Source: Craspedostauros australis
Lineage: Eukaryota > Bacillariophyta > Bacillariophyceae > Mastogloiales > Achnanthaceae
Assembly: GCA_026770025.1 (NCBI GenBank)
Contig: JAMXDE010000019.1
Location: 558,001-622,000, forward strand
Length of the DNA: 64,000 nucleotides
Direction of reading: 5' to 3'
Part shown: positions 25,439 to 37,053 of the stretch, piece after piece
How the letters are laid out: each line of letters begins with the position of its first letter
How positions within the stretch are numbered: the stretch's first letter is position 1
Position numbers and translations under genes: made by a program
Notes under the pieces: model-generated
Seen by the model: the letters and a program-made list of their open reading frames with translations, nothing else
Told to the model about the DNA's origin: nothing
Database searches by the model: none

Positions 25439-26229
25439 TGTCGAGATGTACATGTGAGTATATGTCAAGATGTACGTGTATATGTGCATCGTTCACCCGC
25501 TATTCTCTCATACACACTTGGACGGTATAACTACATTCGTGTCAATAGTATACTGTGATTCGCCAGAATTACAGGGGAAATGGAACACACGAAAAGGGGC
25601 AAGATTTCTGGAAGAAATTTGCAAATAACGATTTCTGAGAGAATTAGAAGATCGTCCGTCCATGCGTCAATGGTACCAAGAGAATCTCAAGGTACTTCCC
25701 AACTAAACCTCAGATGACGATATCATCTGACAGACTACTGCATCACCAATGGAACGTGACATCTGGAGACCAGAAGGACACCCACTGACGTCGACAGGAT
25801 GTCAACATGTCACCACGTCGACAGCTGTCTCCAAGTCAGAGCAGGAGGCGAAGATGCGATGACCCATGAAGATCATGGATACTGAAGGTGAACTTCAAAT
25901 GGTAAGTACTCATGGAGTAGAAGCCAGTACTGAACGAACGGAGCGTCAAATGTGGAGTACGCATCGAACACGGAGTATCGTGTAGCACGAGCACACGATG
26001 TAGAGAGAGAGAGAGAGAATACAGAGAGGAGCGAGAGAGCATTTCGCGTACCGACTCATAGTCAGAGACCGAATCTACGAAACAGATTGAAGCGCCCAGA
26101 GCATCGGGCAAGAGAACGAACAGACACCAAGAGTATCGGAGTGCCAACGTAATGAAATAGCAAACAGACGACTATCAACCAACACCATCTTCCACGTTCG
26201 TAGGTTACCATGAGTGGAACTTGCCAACA
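25439..26229 (+). mobile_element. Solo Copia-A LTR inside Copia-A copy 3
   Basis: This complete LTR (TGTCGAGATG to TTGCCAACA, 791 bp) is flanked by ttggga at 25433-25438 and again at 26230-26235, a six-base target duplication. It lies antisense to its host copy, in the linker between integrase and RT. It is a clean solo LTR, left by LTR-LTR recombination or by the rearrangement of this locus. Confidence 0.9.
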
Positions 26230-26239
26230 TTGGGATTAG

Positions 26240-28060
26240 CTTCTCCCTTCCTGCCTCGTGCTTCGTGATGTCGGATCCTCTCCTTTCTAGCTATGTCACG
26301 CTTGCTCGGTTTGCTTGGTGGAGGTCTCAATGGTGTCTCATGTGTAGATCTCGCTGGTGTGTTTGGAGGGGTGACACCTGTCTCATCACCGGCTTCGTCG
26401 CTGGATGGTGGGGTCTCGTCATCCTCATGATTGGATTCGCTCCGATCTTCCTTGTTGTTGTAGATCAGTTGAGTTACTACTCCATCGTCCTCATCATCCT
26501 CATCATCACTGTCTGATAGGATATAGTACCTGTTGCTGTCAGCGAAAGATACTCTCTTTGCTTCCAATGTTTGACGCGTTGCCGTCCTTGGCGTTGCTCC
26601 CTTCCGTCTGATGGTTGTGAAGCCGTATGCGTCTGTTGTTCCTGTTTCGTTGGATATGTTTGGTGCTGGTGCCCAGCCACGGAACTGTCCATATGATTGG
26701 TTGAGCCACTTGATATCGCGTGAACAGATGAGCGACTTGGTCGATGGTCTGTACATGTTGTAGACCCCTGATGCATGTTGGTGTGCATATCCGATGAACA
26801 CCATCTCTTCTCCTCTGTTCTTGAGTTTGGCGGTAATCCCGCCATAGGTAGTCTTCACAACACCCACCTCTCCGAAAGTGCGGAGTGCATCCGCATATGG
26901 TGGATCGTTGCCAAAGAATTATCAATGTGGTGACTCCTTCTGGTTCTTCGCTACGGTGATGTTGGCGATGGCAGTGGCAGTGCTAGCAGCTGCTGCCCAC
27001 AAGCCGTGCCTATACTCTTTGTCGAGTTGTGCTCCGTTGAGCATGGAGCGGATCTTGGTATAGAGGTACGCGAATTTGCGTTCCACTCTGCCGTTCTGTT
27101 GCGGCGTGTTCGATGCCGTGTATTCGAATTTCACGTTGAGTCCTGCATCGATGAGAATATCCTCCGTGGATTTTGTTCTCTCCACTGTTGTCACCTCGGA
27201 AGATGATCTGTTGGTCACCAGTCTGTGACTTGATTGTTTGAACGAACCGTTTGATGTATCCTGGTTGATCACTCTTGTTCTTGAGAAAGAAACTCCAGCA
27301 GTGATCTGTGCAGTCGTCCACAATCAGGGTCCAGTAGCGTTTATCTCCGAAGCTTATGTGTTTAGTGTAACTAATGTCAATGAAGAGCCGTTCGCCACGG
27401 TGAGTTGCTCTTGGAATGGTTGCCTTCGGAATATTTTTCACTCTTGCGTTCGCGACCGCGCAGTCGCGACATACTGGCATCTCGCCAATCATTTTCCATC
27501 CGTATTGAGCGGCCGTCCGCTTCATGGTCTCGAGTGGCGCGTGGCCAAGAATTCGGTGCAGGTTCACCGCGCTGATCTCCTTGGATGGATTCTTGACGAT
27601 GACTGTGCAAGCCTTGTCGTCGTCTGTTGGCATGATGGGATGCATCTGCACTCCTGTGATGAATCCGTTGGATGTGGGGAAGACTCGATCGAACACAATC
27701 TTTGTTCCAAATCCGTTGATGATGTCCATCAGAATGCCGTTGTTACCAAGCTGGTAACCGTTGTACAGAGCCTTGTTCGTGGAGAAAAGGTTCACCGCCA
27801 TCTTGGGTGTGTATTTCACGTCATCGAGCCGGATGATGTGGCCAGTGTTGTCTTGCTGCTTGACCTTCAAGCGAATGGATCCCATCTTGGGAGAGTCCAG
27901 CTTCGTGCTGTCTCCCACTTGGACGAAGGACTTGATGTGCCGCACGTTGAAGAGAGCGGCGTCCGAGTTGACCATGTGACACGAAGCTCCGCTATCGGCG
28001 AGCCAGGTGTCCTTGTTGACCTTGTCCTTGTACTTGGTGCTCAGCTTGTGGAGTTGCTCC
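26240..28060 (-). mobile_element. Protease-integrase region of Copia-A copy 3
   Basis: It has the same domain order as copy 1, with the protease D-S-G-A near 28.0 kb and the integrase HHCC and core at about 27.15-27.57 kb. The plus-strand frame at 27238-28134 is its antisense shadow. Confidence 0.85.
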
Positions 28061-28099
28061 ACAGCTGCCGCAGCTATCTCGTCGTCGAAGCTGCCGTCG

Positions 28100-30490
28100 T
28101 CGTCGTCTTCGTGGACTCCATCTTCGTTGTATAGAGGATGATGATCTCCGTCATCCATGTCATGGGGTAGTTGCGCGTAGTCCAATGGAATCGTGTTGCT
28201 TTGATGTGATCCTGTAACAGGATCATATGGGTGGACGCGTGGACGCTCGCGTAAGAGTACGCGCATACATCCTCCAAGGATGTATGCAGATCCGTCTCTG
28301 GGATCGTCTCTGTCTCGGCTGCTTCCAGTATGCGATTGATCACAACCGAATTGGCGAGAATCTCTTCGATCAATCTGAAGTTCTTGGATAGGATCGATCC
28401 CATCATGTTCACCCATATTGATCTCAGCACTCCTTGTGCGACTCCTGGGAACAGGCTCACTCCTGCTTCCATCACTGCATCGAAGATGAGTTGCTTCTGG
28501 ATCACCAATGCTGTCTCTGTCGCATATGGGACGGTATCATGACGATGGAGGTAGTTGGACCTGTTGGGATCCTCGATTGGTGGGAAGTCGATATTCCCTG
28601 GGTAGACAACACGCTCGTTTGGATTGAAGCTGTCGTCTGGATGATTGCCGTCCTCGGATTCGTTGCTGTCATCCTCGTTGAAGATGCCCGATCTGTTGTT
28701 CCCCGCCGCTGGAGGAGGAGGCGCCGCGCCGCGGTTCGCCTCATCGTCTTCATCTGCGCCGTTCTCGTCGGCGTCGTCATCGTCATCGCTCATGGTCTCT
28801 TCGATGTCGCTATTGTTGGCCTTGCTGTCCATCTCGGCTTCGTCGCCGTATGAACCGATCAGGTCGTGCGCGTTGAAGCAGCATTCGTAGCTCACTTCGC
28901 GTCTTGGATCCACCTCGTGGATGATTGGCTCCTCGCTGAGCCACTCCCGGACGATCTCATCGTCCTGCACTTCGTCGTCACTCCCAACGTACTCGAAGTT
29001 ATTGAAGAAGGAGTCTTCGATGTAGTCGTCGGACACAAACATGCAGAGCAGCATGTCTTTTGCCGAGAGTACCATCTCGTGTCCGCTCTTGTCGTGTCCT
29101 TCCGTAGCTGTGTTGGCCTGCTCGTCGGCCTTCTTCTTCTCGTTGAACTTCTTCTTTCGGCACTCCGCCTCACGATGTCCAAAGATGCCGCAGTAGTTGC
29201 ACTTGCCCTTGAAGCCGCTTCCCTTGTTGCGGTTGTTGTTGTTGTTGTTGTTGTTTTTCTTGTTGTTCAATTTCTTGCGTTCTGGGCAATCGGCGGATCT
29301 ATGGCCATACACGCCACAGTTGTGACAAGTACCCTTGAAGTTACCGGTGCTTGTGAAACCGGTGTCGTTGCTCTTCGTGTTACTGTCTTGGAAGTCGTCG
29401 ACGTATGCTTTGCTTCCTCTGTGCGTAGCGTATGCAGTGCGAAGTACTCCTCTGATCGCGTTGATGGTAACCAGCTCTGGATTGAATGTGAGTTGGTGTT
29501 GGAAGTTCACGATGTGAGTTTTGTATTCGTTGCTCACCGTGCTGAGGATTTGCATGATCATTTCCTCGTCCGTGATCTCATACTTGACATCGTGGAGACG
29601 CGATCGTAGACTCTCGAGTTGCGTGATGTAGGTGTCTGGGTCCGTGTCTCTCTTCATCTTTTCGTTGTTGAATTGGCGCTTGAGTTTCATCTTTGTCACC
29701 GCATCGGATGGTCGGAACTTCTCCGCGAGAACGTTCCACGCTGCGTGTGCGTCTCCTTCGGGGTAGTCGTCGGAGATGCATTGGTTGATGTACTGGATGG
29801 CCTGCTTACCCTTTTCCTTTCTCTGCATCCATCATGAGGATCAGATCACTGAAGCAGTCGCATCCCAGCTCGTAGATTTCCTCCATCGCTTCCTTGGCTT
29901 CATCGGCGGCTGCCGCGATCTCGCTCACTGTTGGTACCTTGGTCTTGCCCAACATCACGTCTTTCGTCTTCTGTGCACGAGCGTATGCCTTTGCTTGGGA
30001 CTCCCATGCGCTGTAGTCTTCCTGTTCACCGCTGAACATCGGCTCCTTGATGCGTCGCTTGTTCATGTTGGCTGATGTCGCCATGTTGGTTTGTTGTTTT
30101 GTTGTTGGTGCGCTCGCGCCCTTGATTTCCGTCTGTTTCTGTGTTGTCACTTTTTCGAATTTCGCCTGTTGTTGCGCGGAGATTGTTTTCGTCACAAATT
30201 CTCCTCCTGGTGGTGTCTCACTTTTTCCACCCTGTTGGGCTGTGCGAATGCTCTTCGTCACACCAGTCTCCTCTTGTTTGATCGCCTCGAGAATCCTCTT
30301 CTCCTCACGATGTAGTCTTGCAGACCGTTCCTCTTTGGTCTTGTCGATCGCGCTTGCGTCTGCGCCTGATAGGACAGTAGCCGCTGCTGCTTCCTTCTCT
30401 TCTTGAGGTGGAGTCTCACTCGCACCTTCTTCTCTCTTGATAGTCGGATTGGACAGAGGGATGTCTTTCAATTCCTCTTCCTTGCTCATT
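28100..30490 (-). mobile_element. gag region of Copia-A copy 3
   Basis: Two CCHC knuckles lie near 29.16-29.33 kb with the poly-Asn linker between them. The N-terminal part contains a QQGGKSETPPGGEF stretch that is also in copy 6 but not in copies 1 and 2. Confidence 0.85.
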
Positions 30491-30571
30491 CAGCCTGCTG
30501 CTCTTGAATGATGTTGATCTTCCTCGCACGATACGATTAGCGGGCTCGCCCTGATCTATCGTTTATAAACG

Positions 30572-31369
30572 TGTTGGCAAGTTCCGCTCACGGTAACCTA
30601 CGATCGTGGAAGATGGTGTTGGTTGATAGTCTTCTGTTTGCTATTTCATTACGTTGGCACTCCGATACTCTTGGTGTACGCCGTTCTCTTGCCTGATGCT
30701 CTGGGCGCTTCAATCTGTTTTGTAGATTCAGTCTCCGACTATGAGTCGGTACGCGAGATCCTCTCTCGCTCCTCTCTGTATTCTCTCTCTCTCTCTCAAC
30801 ATCGTGTGCTCATGCTACACGATACTCCGTGTTCGATGCGTACTCCGTATTCGACACTCTGTTCATTCAGTACTGGCTTTTACTCCATGAGTACTTACCA
30901 TTTGAAGTTCACCTTCAGTATTCATGATGCTGATGCCCTCTTCAGTCATCGGATCTTTGCCTCCTGCTCTGACTTGGAGACAGCTGTCGACGTGGTGACA
31001 TGTTGACATCCTGTCAACGTCAGTAGGCGTCCTTCTGCTCTCCAGATGTCACGTTCCATTGATGATGCAGTAGTCTGTCAGATGATATCGTCATCTGAGG
31101 TTTAGTTGGGAAGTACCTTGAGATTCTCTTGGTACCATTGATGCATGGACGGACGATCTTCTGATTTTCTCAGAAATCATTATTTGCAAATTTCCTCCAG
31201 AAATCTTGCCCCTTTTCGTGTGTTCCGTTTCCCCTGTAATTCTGACGAATCACAGTATACTATTGACACGAATGTAGTTATACCGTCCAAGTGCGTATGA
31301 GAGAATAACAGGTGAACGATGCACATATACACGTACATCTTGACATATACTCACATGTACATCTCGACA
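30572..31369 (-). mobile_element. 5' LTR of Copia-A copy 3, inserted in Copia-B
   Basis: It is 798 bp. The bases outside it on its own strand are tccctg, preceded by Copia-B coding sequence. The matching flank is at 13008-13013. Confidence 0.9.
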
Positions 31370-32190
31370 CAGGGAACCGAGACTTGAAATGCTTGCGCAT
31401 GGAGAAGCGCTCGGCGGTACGGTACCACTGGGAGGTGCACCGAAGGGTGTCGCGAACGCGACGAGCTGGAATCCAGCCAAAGTGAGGGCGGAGTGCCTTG
31501 TAGTCAGCAGGCTTGCGTGTAGCAATGACACTGCCCGGATTGTCTGCGATGTCGGCCTGGCGGGCATCAGCTTGTGTTGTGAGAACGGCGTTGTTGTTCT
31601 CGCGACGCTGAAGTGCGGCGGCGTCATCATCGGCGACGTCGTCGAGGGTCATCTCGCGGTCGAGGGAGGAAGGGTCCCACTCGTCGTCAGCGGTGAAGTC
31701 GACATGCGGGTACTTGTCGAGTTCCGCGGGAGTGGGCTTGGCCATATCCATGTAGGACAGGCCCTGGCAAACGGCCAACGGGATGACGTGGCCACTGGGA
31801 GTGATGATGGTTTGGCGACCACCTGGAAGGTGGCGAGGGCGCTCGTTGACGTCCATCCCAAAGGCACCAAGCTGGTTGGTGGAGTGGATGGTCTTGCCCT
31901 TTCCGTAGAGCGCATATTGATGGAATTTTCCAATGATGGGCCCATCGGTAGTCTGGATGAGTCCCGCGACAGTGCCGATGTCGAGGTTGGCGATGGCGGA
32001 ATCACCGATGCCGCTGACGTCGGCCGTGTGTCCTGTCTTGCAGAGAACGAGGACATCATCGCCAGCCAGGCCACCATTGGCACCGCTGTCGACAAGGGAT
32101 CCGGAGTGATCCTTGACAAGTTTGTTGAAGCTGTATCGGACCACAGTGGAGTTCGCGAGACGCCAGGTCTGGCCCTTGTAGACCAACTAA
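31370..32190 (-). mobile_element. Protease / pre-integrase region of Copia-B
   Basis: The aspartic protease motif is SLVDSGANGGLAG, near 32.09 kb. A pre-integrase-like part follows (SMRKHFKSRFP) and runs up to the Copia-A insertion point. Confidence 0.75.
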
Positions 32191-33797
32191 GGAGTGTCGT
32201 CGGATGAAGAGCTGGACTTGGTCTGCGCGAGAAGACGATCGACGGCGGTAGATGGGTCATCAGTCTTGGAAGGATCGCTCCCCAAGGGAGGGGTTCCGGA
32301 AGGAACCGAGCCGCTGCCGGAAGAGGTGTTGGCATGGTTGGCAGAGCGATTGGAATCGCCTTTGCCTTTGCCCTTGTTCTTGCGCCACTTCCCCTTTGCG
32401 TCGAGGAAAGCCTTGCGCTGGTCCTTGGACATGCCACGCCACTCTTTGTTGGGAATGGAGCGGCGATCATCCTTGGAGTAGTCCTTGCCATTGCCCTTGT
32501 TGTTGGAGTCCGAGGTCTTTGCGTTGTTGACCTTGCGCTTGGATGTAGTGCGAGGTTGGTTGGCATCAAGGGACTGAGCCTCGTCACGGACGAACTCGAG
32601 AAGGTCCTCGAAAGAGACACCGATCTTGATGAAACCACGAGACTGCTTGTGGCGTTGACGAGAGTTGGACTTGGTGTTGGTATATGCCCGAGTCAAGTCA
32701 ACGTCGGGACCAATAGCGGTGCGCAGCCATTGCTGCTTGACCGCCTCATCGACGCATGCATCGTCGAGCTCTTCAATATCATCGAGCTTGGTCTCCCAGG
32801 CATCGAGGAACTGCTCACGGCTCTTGGTCCAGGATTGGTCCAGCCAGAATGCGACAATGGCATCGCGGTACTTGATGGAGAGAGTCTCCCCAACGACACC
32901 GCCAGTGTAGCTGTCGACCAGGTCGGCGTATGCAGCTCTGCCATCGCAAGTCTTCTTGAAGGCACGGACGATGCGGCGTCCTTTGGATGTCTTGACATGC
33001 TCGGTCAAAACGGCGAAGAGGTACCGGTTCTGACTCGCGAAGAAGGTCTCATCCTTTGGAGCGGGGATGAAATCCATGTCGAGGTGATGGTTCAATCCGT
33101 GGGAGAATGAGAGGGTCTCGAAGGTCCGCATGAAGGTGAGGAAGTGCTTGTCATCCTTGAGGGTAGGAAGAGACAAGGTCTCACGCTTGATGGCCTTGCT
33201 GAACTCTTTGACGTAGTCAGCTGGAAGTTCCTCGGATCGGACGCCCTGGAAACCGGATGAGGTTGGCATGGAAGGGGTCACAGGTGATTGGGGGTAGCCA
33301 CCCCCGGATACCGAACCCGAAGGATCGAATGCGAAGTTCACATGCGGCGGTTCCTCGGGCACAGGACGAAATGCGGAAGGAGGAGAGGAATGGTTGTTCA
33401 TCCCCATCGGAGATGGAATGGGTGAGCTTGCGTTCGAATGCAAGCGCAAAGAAGAAATGGAAGGGTTGCTCTGCTCAGCCGTGAATGCCATGAAGGTAGC
33501 CCGATCCAGATCGTTCCAGGTACCATCATCCAGGATGGACTGGGTGAGGTACCACTTGCCAAGGTTCAGGATCTTGCGGATGTGGTTGATGCCAAGGGAT
33601 GCGGTGAAGGGTTCGCCATCATCAGTGTGGCCACTGAGATGGAAGCTGCGAAGATCATCCTCAGTGAGGGATACAAGGTCAAGAGGGCTGACAATGTCCT
33701 CATGAGCGATGATGTCGCGAGGGGTAGAATCAGAAGGGATGCCAATGACGCCAAGGATATGGTCCAAGGTGGCGAGATCCGTCTCAGCAGTTGTCAT
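32190..33797 (-). mobile_element. gag region of Copia-B
   Basis: It is about 536 residues, with an N-terminal DHILGVIGIPSDSTPRDII region, a capsid-like helical middle, and a basic Lys/Ser/Asn-rich tail (KGKGKGDSNRS). No CCHC knuckle is visible, unlike Copia-A. The start ATG lies near 33797, inside the element downstream of the 5' LTR. The style resembles gag proteins of diatom copia elements as I recall them. Confidence 0.75.
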
Positions 33798-34118
33798 GAT
33801 GGGAGATGGATGGATGGGGAAGGGAAGTTGCAGATGGATAAAACCGGAAGGTAGCTGGAACTGGAATGCACTGATAGGAATGTCTTCTGGTGCGAAAGGG
33901 TGCTGCAGGAATTCTTGAGGTGCTGAATGGGAAGGCCCGATCTCAGCAGGGGAACCGAAAGAGAGGGGTACTGCAGATGCAGGAAGGCCGAAGGGAGGTC
34001 AGAATCACGTCGTCACGTGAAGGAAGTGTGAAGGGATCACTCGTTGATGAACGAGAAATGAAGGAGGGTGAAGTGGCACGCAATCAATTCAGTAGGTGAA
34101 AGCTTGCGACTGTTAATC

Positions 34119-34746
34119 TGTTAGAACGAAATCGAATATGGGTAGGGTACCGCACCGAAAACGCAGAGTGATCAATTCGTAGTTGTTGGTGAGGATGATT
34201 GTTTGTTATTGAATTATTCGTATGAGTAGGTGAAGACTGTCGAGCTCCAAAGATTGAGATCTTGGAACTGTGAGCATGAGAGGCAACTTGCAGGTCTCAT
34301 GCAATTGCAGATGGAATATAACACGGAGACAACACGACAAATGTGCGTGTTACTGCGTGGGTTCAGATTTGCAAAAGTCAGAAAACAAACACCGCGGTAC
34401 GCCGTGTTGTAGGGTGCAACTCCTCACGATGTTGCGAGTAGAACGATCACACGATTGATCGTATTCACTCGAGAAGGTTGGGGACAGTTCCATATTTATC
34501 GGACCCAAGACCGAAGTCTGTCCTGATTGGACAGAGTGGTTCATCTTGGCAAGAAATTCATTTCCGCGACATGTTGGAACTGGGATTGACGGGAAAACGG
34601 TTCTTGCAACGCGAAATGCGACACAAAATTGACACAACGGAATTTTGACCAGAATTTCCGTTCGGAACGGAAAAGGTAAGAAAAGTGGAGATTTCTGATT
34701 GGTCGACAGGTGTCGCTATTGTTAGGAATATAGCGTTGCGCGAATA
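34119..34746 (-). mobile_element. 5' LTR of Copia-B
   Basis: It is 628 bp, the same length as the 3' LTR at 16189-16816 and about 99% identical to it. Its outer flank on its own strand is tgtag, the target duplication shared with 16817-16821. Confidence 0.9.
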
Positions 34747-34751
34747 CTACA

Positions 34752-35898
34752 GAAGCCATTCTACGGACTTGTGCAGAGCGCCAGGCAGTGGTTCAAGATG
34801 TTGGTATCGACCCTCAAGAATATCAACTTCGAACAGAGCGCGGCAGATCCGTGCCTGTTCTACAGGAAGACGAACAAAGGAAGCATGATTTTGGCCATCT
34901 ACGTGGACGATTGCTTCTGCTGCGGAGACTCCAAGGCACTGGAGACATTCCTGAAGGACATCCAAGGCAACAAATTCAAAGTGACAATCGAGCGCGGACT
35001 CGGAGATTACCTCAGCTGCAACATCGAACTGAACCATGACAAGACCAGAGCAACGTTGCGTCAACCACATCTCATCCGACACCTCATCGAAGAGTTCAGA
35101 ACCAAGGTTGAGAAGATGCAACGCTATGGGACACCAGGAACCCTGGGTCAAATCATCGTACGACCATCCAAAGATAACGGACTGCAGAAGGTCGGACTGG
35201 AAGAACATGCCAAATACCGCCAAGGCGTTGGTATGCTACTCTTCCTCATCAAGCACTCGCGACCAGATATCGCGAACCCTGTGAGGGAACTCTCCAAGGT
35301 ATTGATTGGACCCACCAAGGCTGCAATGAAGGAGATGTATCAGATCATAAAGTATGTGATCGATACAAAGGACTATGGATTGAAGATCCATCCAGCGCGT
35401 CCAGATGACGACGGCTGGGACATGGAGCTCTTCTACAATAGCGAATATGCAGGAGACAAGAACACGAGAATCAGTGTAGGAGGGTTCATCCTATACCTGT
35501 GCAAGGTACCAATCCTTTGGCGATCCAAAGCACAGAAGGCCGTCACACTCAGCTCATCCAAAGCAGAATACATTGCCCTTTCCGAAGCGGCAAAGGAGAT
35601 CTTCTTCGTTGTGCAGCTACTCGAAAGTGTGGGCATCCCAGTGAAGACACCGATCAAGGTCCGTGTGGACAACATCAGAGCGATCTTCATTGCCAAGAAC
35701 CCATCAACATCCCAACGATCGCGGCACATCGACGTGCGTCATCACTACGTGAGGAACATGGTAATCAACAAAACCATCGAAATCATTTTCGTCAAATCCG
35801 AGCAGAGCACAAGCAATGGATTCACCAAGAACATCAAGGCCGACTTACAATGTGAACATGAGAAGTCGTACCTTGATACATCGAGAACATTCGAATGA
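34752..35898 (+). mobile_element. Copia-A fragment (RT C-terminal part and RNase H)
   Basis: It continues the Copia-A copy whose other part is at 16817-17596 on the other strand. YVDD is near 34.9 kb and the RNase H SSSKAEYIALSEAAKE block near 35.57 kb. It is followed by the purine tract and an LTR. Confidence 0.9.
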
Positions 35899-35918
35899 CC
35901 GAATGCACACAGGAAGGG

Positions 35919-36658
35919 TGTCGACATGTACATGTGAGTATATGTCAAGATGTACGTGTATATGTGCATCGTTCACCTGTTATTCTCTCATACGCACTTG
36001 GACGGTATAACTACACTCGTGTCGATAGTATGCTGTAATTTGGCAAAATCACAGTGGAAATGGAACACAGAAACATGAGGAGAATTTCTGGAGGAAATTT
36101 GCAATCAACGATTTCTGAGAGAATCAAGAATATTGTCCGTCCATCCATCAATGGAAACGTATGGTATCGAGCGAGCCTCGATGTACTTCCCAACAAAACC
36201 TCAAATAACAACATCCTCATCAAGTCATCAACATCATCAATGGAGCATGACATCAGGAGGAACAGGAAGGCGACAGCTGAAGTCGACAGGATGTCATCAT
36301 GTCACCACGTCGACATCTGTCTCCATGTCAGAAGCAGAAATTGAAGATTTGATGACCGAAGGGCATGAAGATTGTGGATACATGAGGAAGAGTTCAAGTG
36401 GCAAGCACTCATGGAGTGGCAAGCCAGTAGTGAATGAACGAAGTGTCAAATGTGGAGTACACATTGAACACAGAGTATCGTGTAGCATGAACACACAACA
36501 TTGAGAGAGAGAATACGAATAGCAGCGAGAGAGCATCTCGTGCACTGACTTGTAGTCGGAGACCCAATCTACAAAACAGACAGATACGCCAAGAGCATCG
36601 GGCAAGAGAACAGAGACATCAAGAGGATCGGAGTGCTCAAGTAATGAAATATCCATGA
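35919..36658 (+). mobile_element. Copia-A 3' LTR, divergent subtype, truncated
   Basis: The first 100 bp match the common LTR. From about 36.02 kb on it is a diverged subtype related to the LTR at 3746-4514. The family terminus GGAACTTGCCAACA is missing and similarity stops near 36658. Confidence 0.8.
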
Positions 36659-37053
36659 GGAAATTCTGTCGCGATAGAGGACCCCTGATGTCTCAGGAGG
36701 CAAACTTTTTGACCTTTGTGCGAGGACCTTGTCTCCTGAGACAAAACCAAAAATAACACGACGTTTCCTCGCGATGGGAACAGTGGTCGACCAGTTGGAC
36801 TAAAACTAGAATTGGAGACTCGTCTCGTCACACATTTTCTTCGTGTATTTCTTCGTACTTTTTTGTTGTCCACGTTTTCACGTAGTAATGGCGTAGTTTC
36901 GGACACTCGGTACGTGTTGTCGTTGTGTGCATTGAATACAAAGTTGATTGCTCTCTATTTTTAATGCAATACCATTGCTAATAACACACTTGCAACTACC
37001 ATAATAAGAATAACACAGAGATTAAACCCACGTATGAGGCTGCGCTGGTGGCG
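36659..37053. other. Spacer without a supported gene
   Basis: It holds short inverted words (GTCTCAGGAG with CTCCTGAGAC, 36690-36742) and AT-rich sequence. A minus-strand frame here begins at GTG, not ATG, and has no domain. I see nothing else. Confidence 0.5.

Larger units (their letters stand above)
17597..31369. repeat. Large inverted repeat, arms about 5.9 kb
   Basis: The left arm 17597-23491 (LTR+, gag to integrase +, LTR-) is mirrored by the right arm 25439-31369 (LTR+, integrase to gag -, LTR-). A spacer of about 1.95 kb (23492-25438) encodes the minus-strand RT-RNase H. Inner arm parts are nearly identical. The outer gag part and some LTR segments differ more, so the arms are mosaics. 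The arrangement follows from Copia-A copies in opposite orientation. Confidence 0.85.
22701..31369 (-). mobile_element. Copia-A copy 3 with an inserted solo LTR
   Basis: This is a minus-strand copy with all parts: 5' LTR 30572-31369, gag about 28.1-30.49 kb, protease-integrase about 26.24-28.06 kb, RT-RNase H about 23.51-25.43 kb and 3' LTR 22701-23491. A plus-strand Copia-A LTR (25439-26229) interrupts it in the linker between integrase and RT. About five interruptions make it look inactive. Its outer flanks do not match each other, in line with the rearrangement described in the findings. The outer gag part resembles copy 6 more than copies 1 and 2. Confidence 0.9.
31370..34746 (-). mobile_element. 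Copia-B, 5' part (5' LTR to integrase N-terminus)
   Basis: On the minus strand this holds the 5' LTR (34119-34746), a leader of about 320 bp, gag at about 32.19-33.8 kb and protease to pre-integrase at about 31.37-32.19 kb. It ends at a Copia-A LTR. The rest of the element is at 13008-16816 on the other strand. The element is thus split, with few other breaks. Confidence 0.9.

Noticed and set aside
27238-28134. 298-codon plus-strand frame
   Set aside because: Antisense shadow of the Copia-A protease-integrase region; equivalents appear opposite the other copies.
36637-36906. Minus-strand frame starting (M)SETTPLLRE, like the N-terminus of a vacuolar transporter
   Set aside because: The first codon is GTG, no in-frame ATG lies nearby upstream, and no transporter sequence follows.
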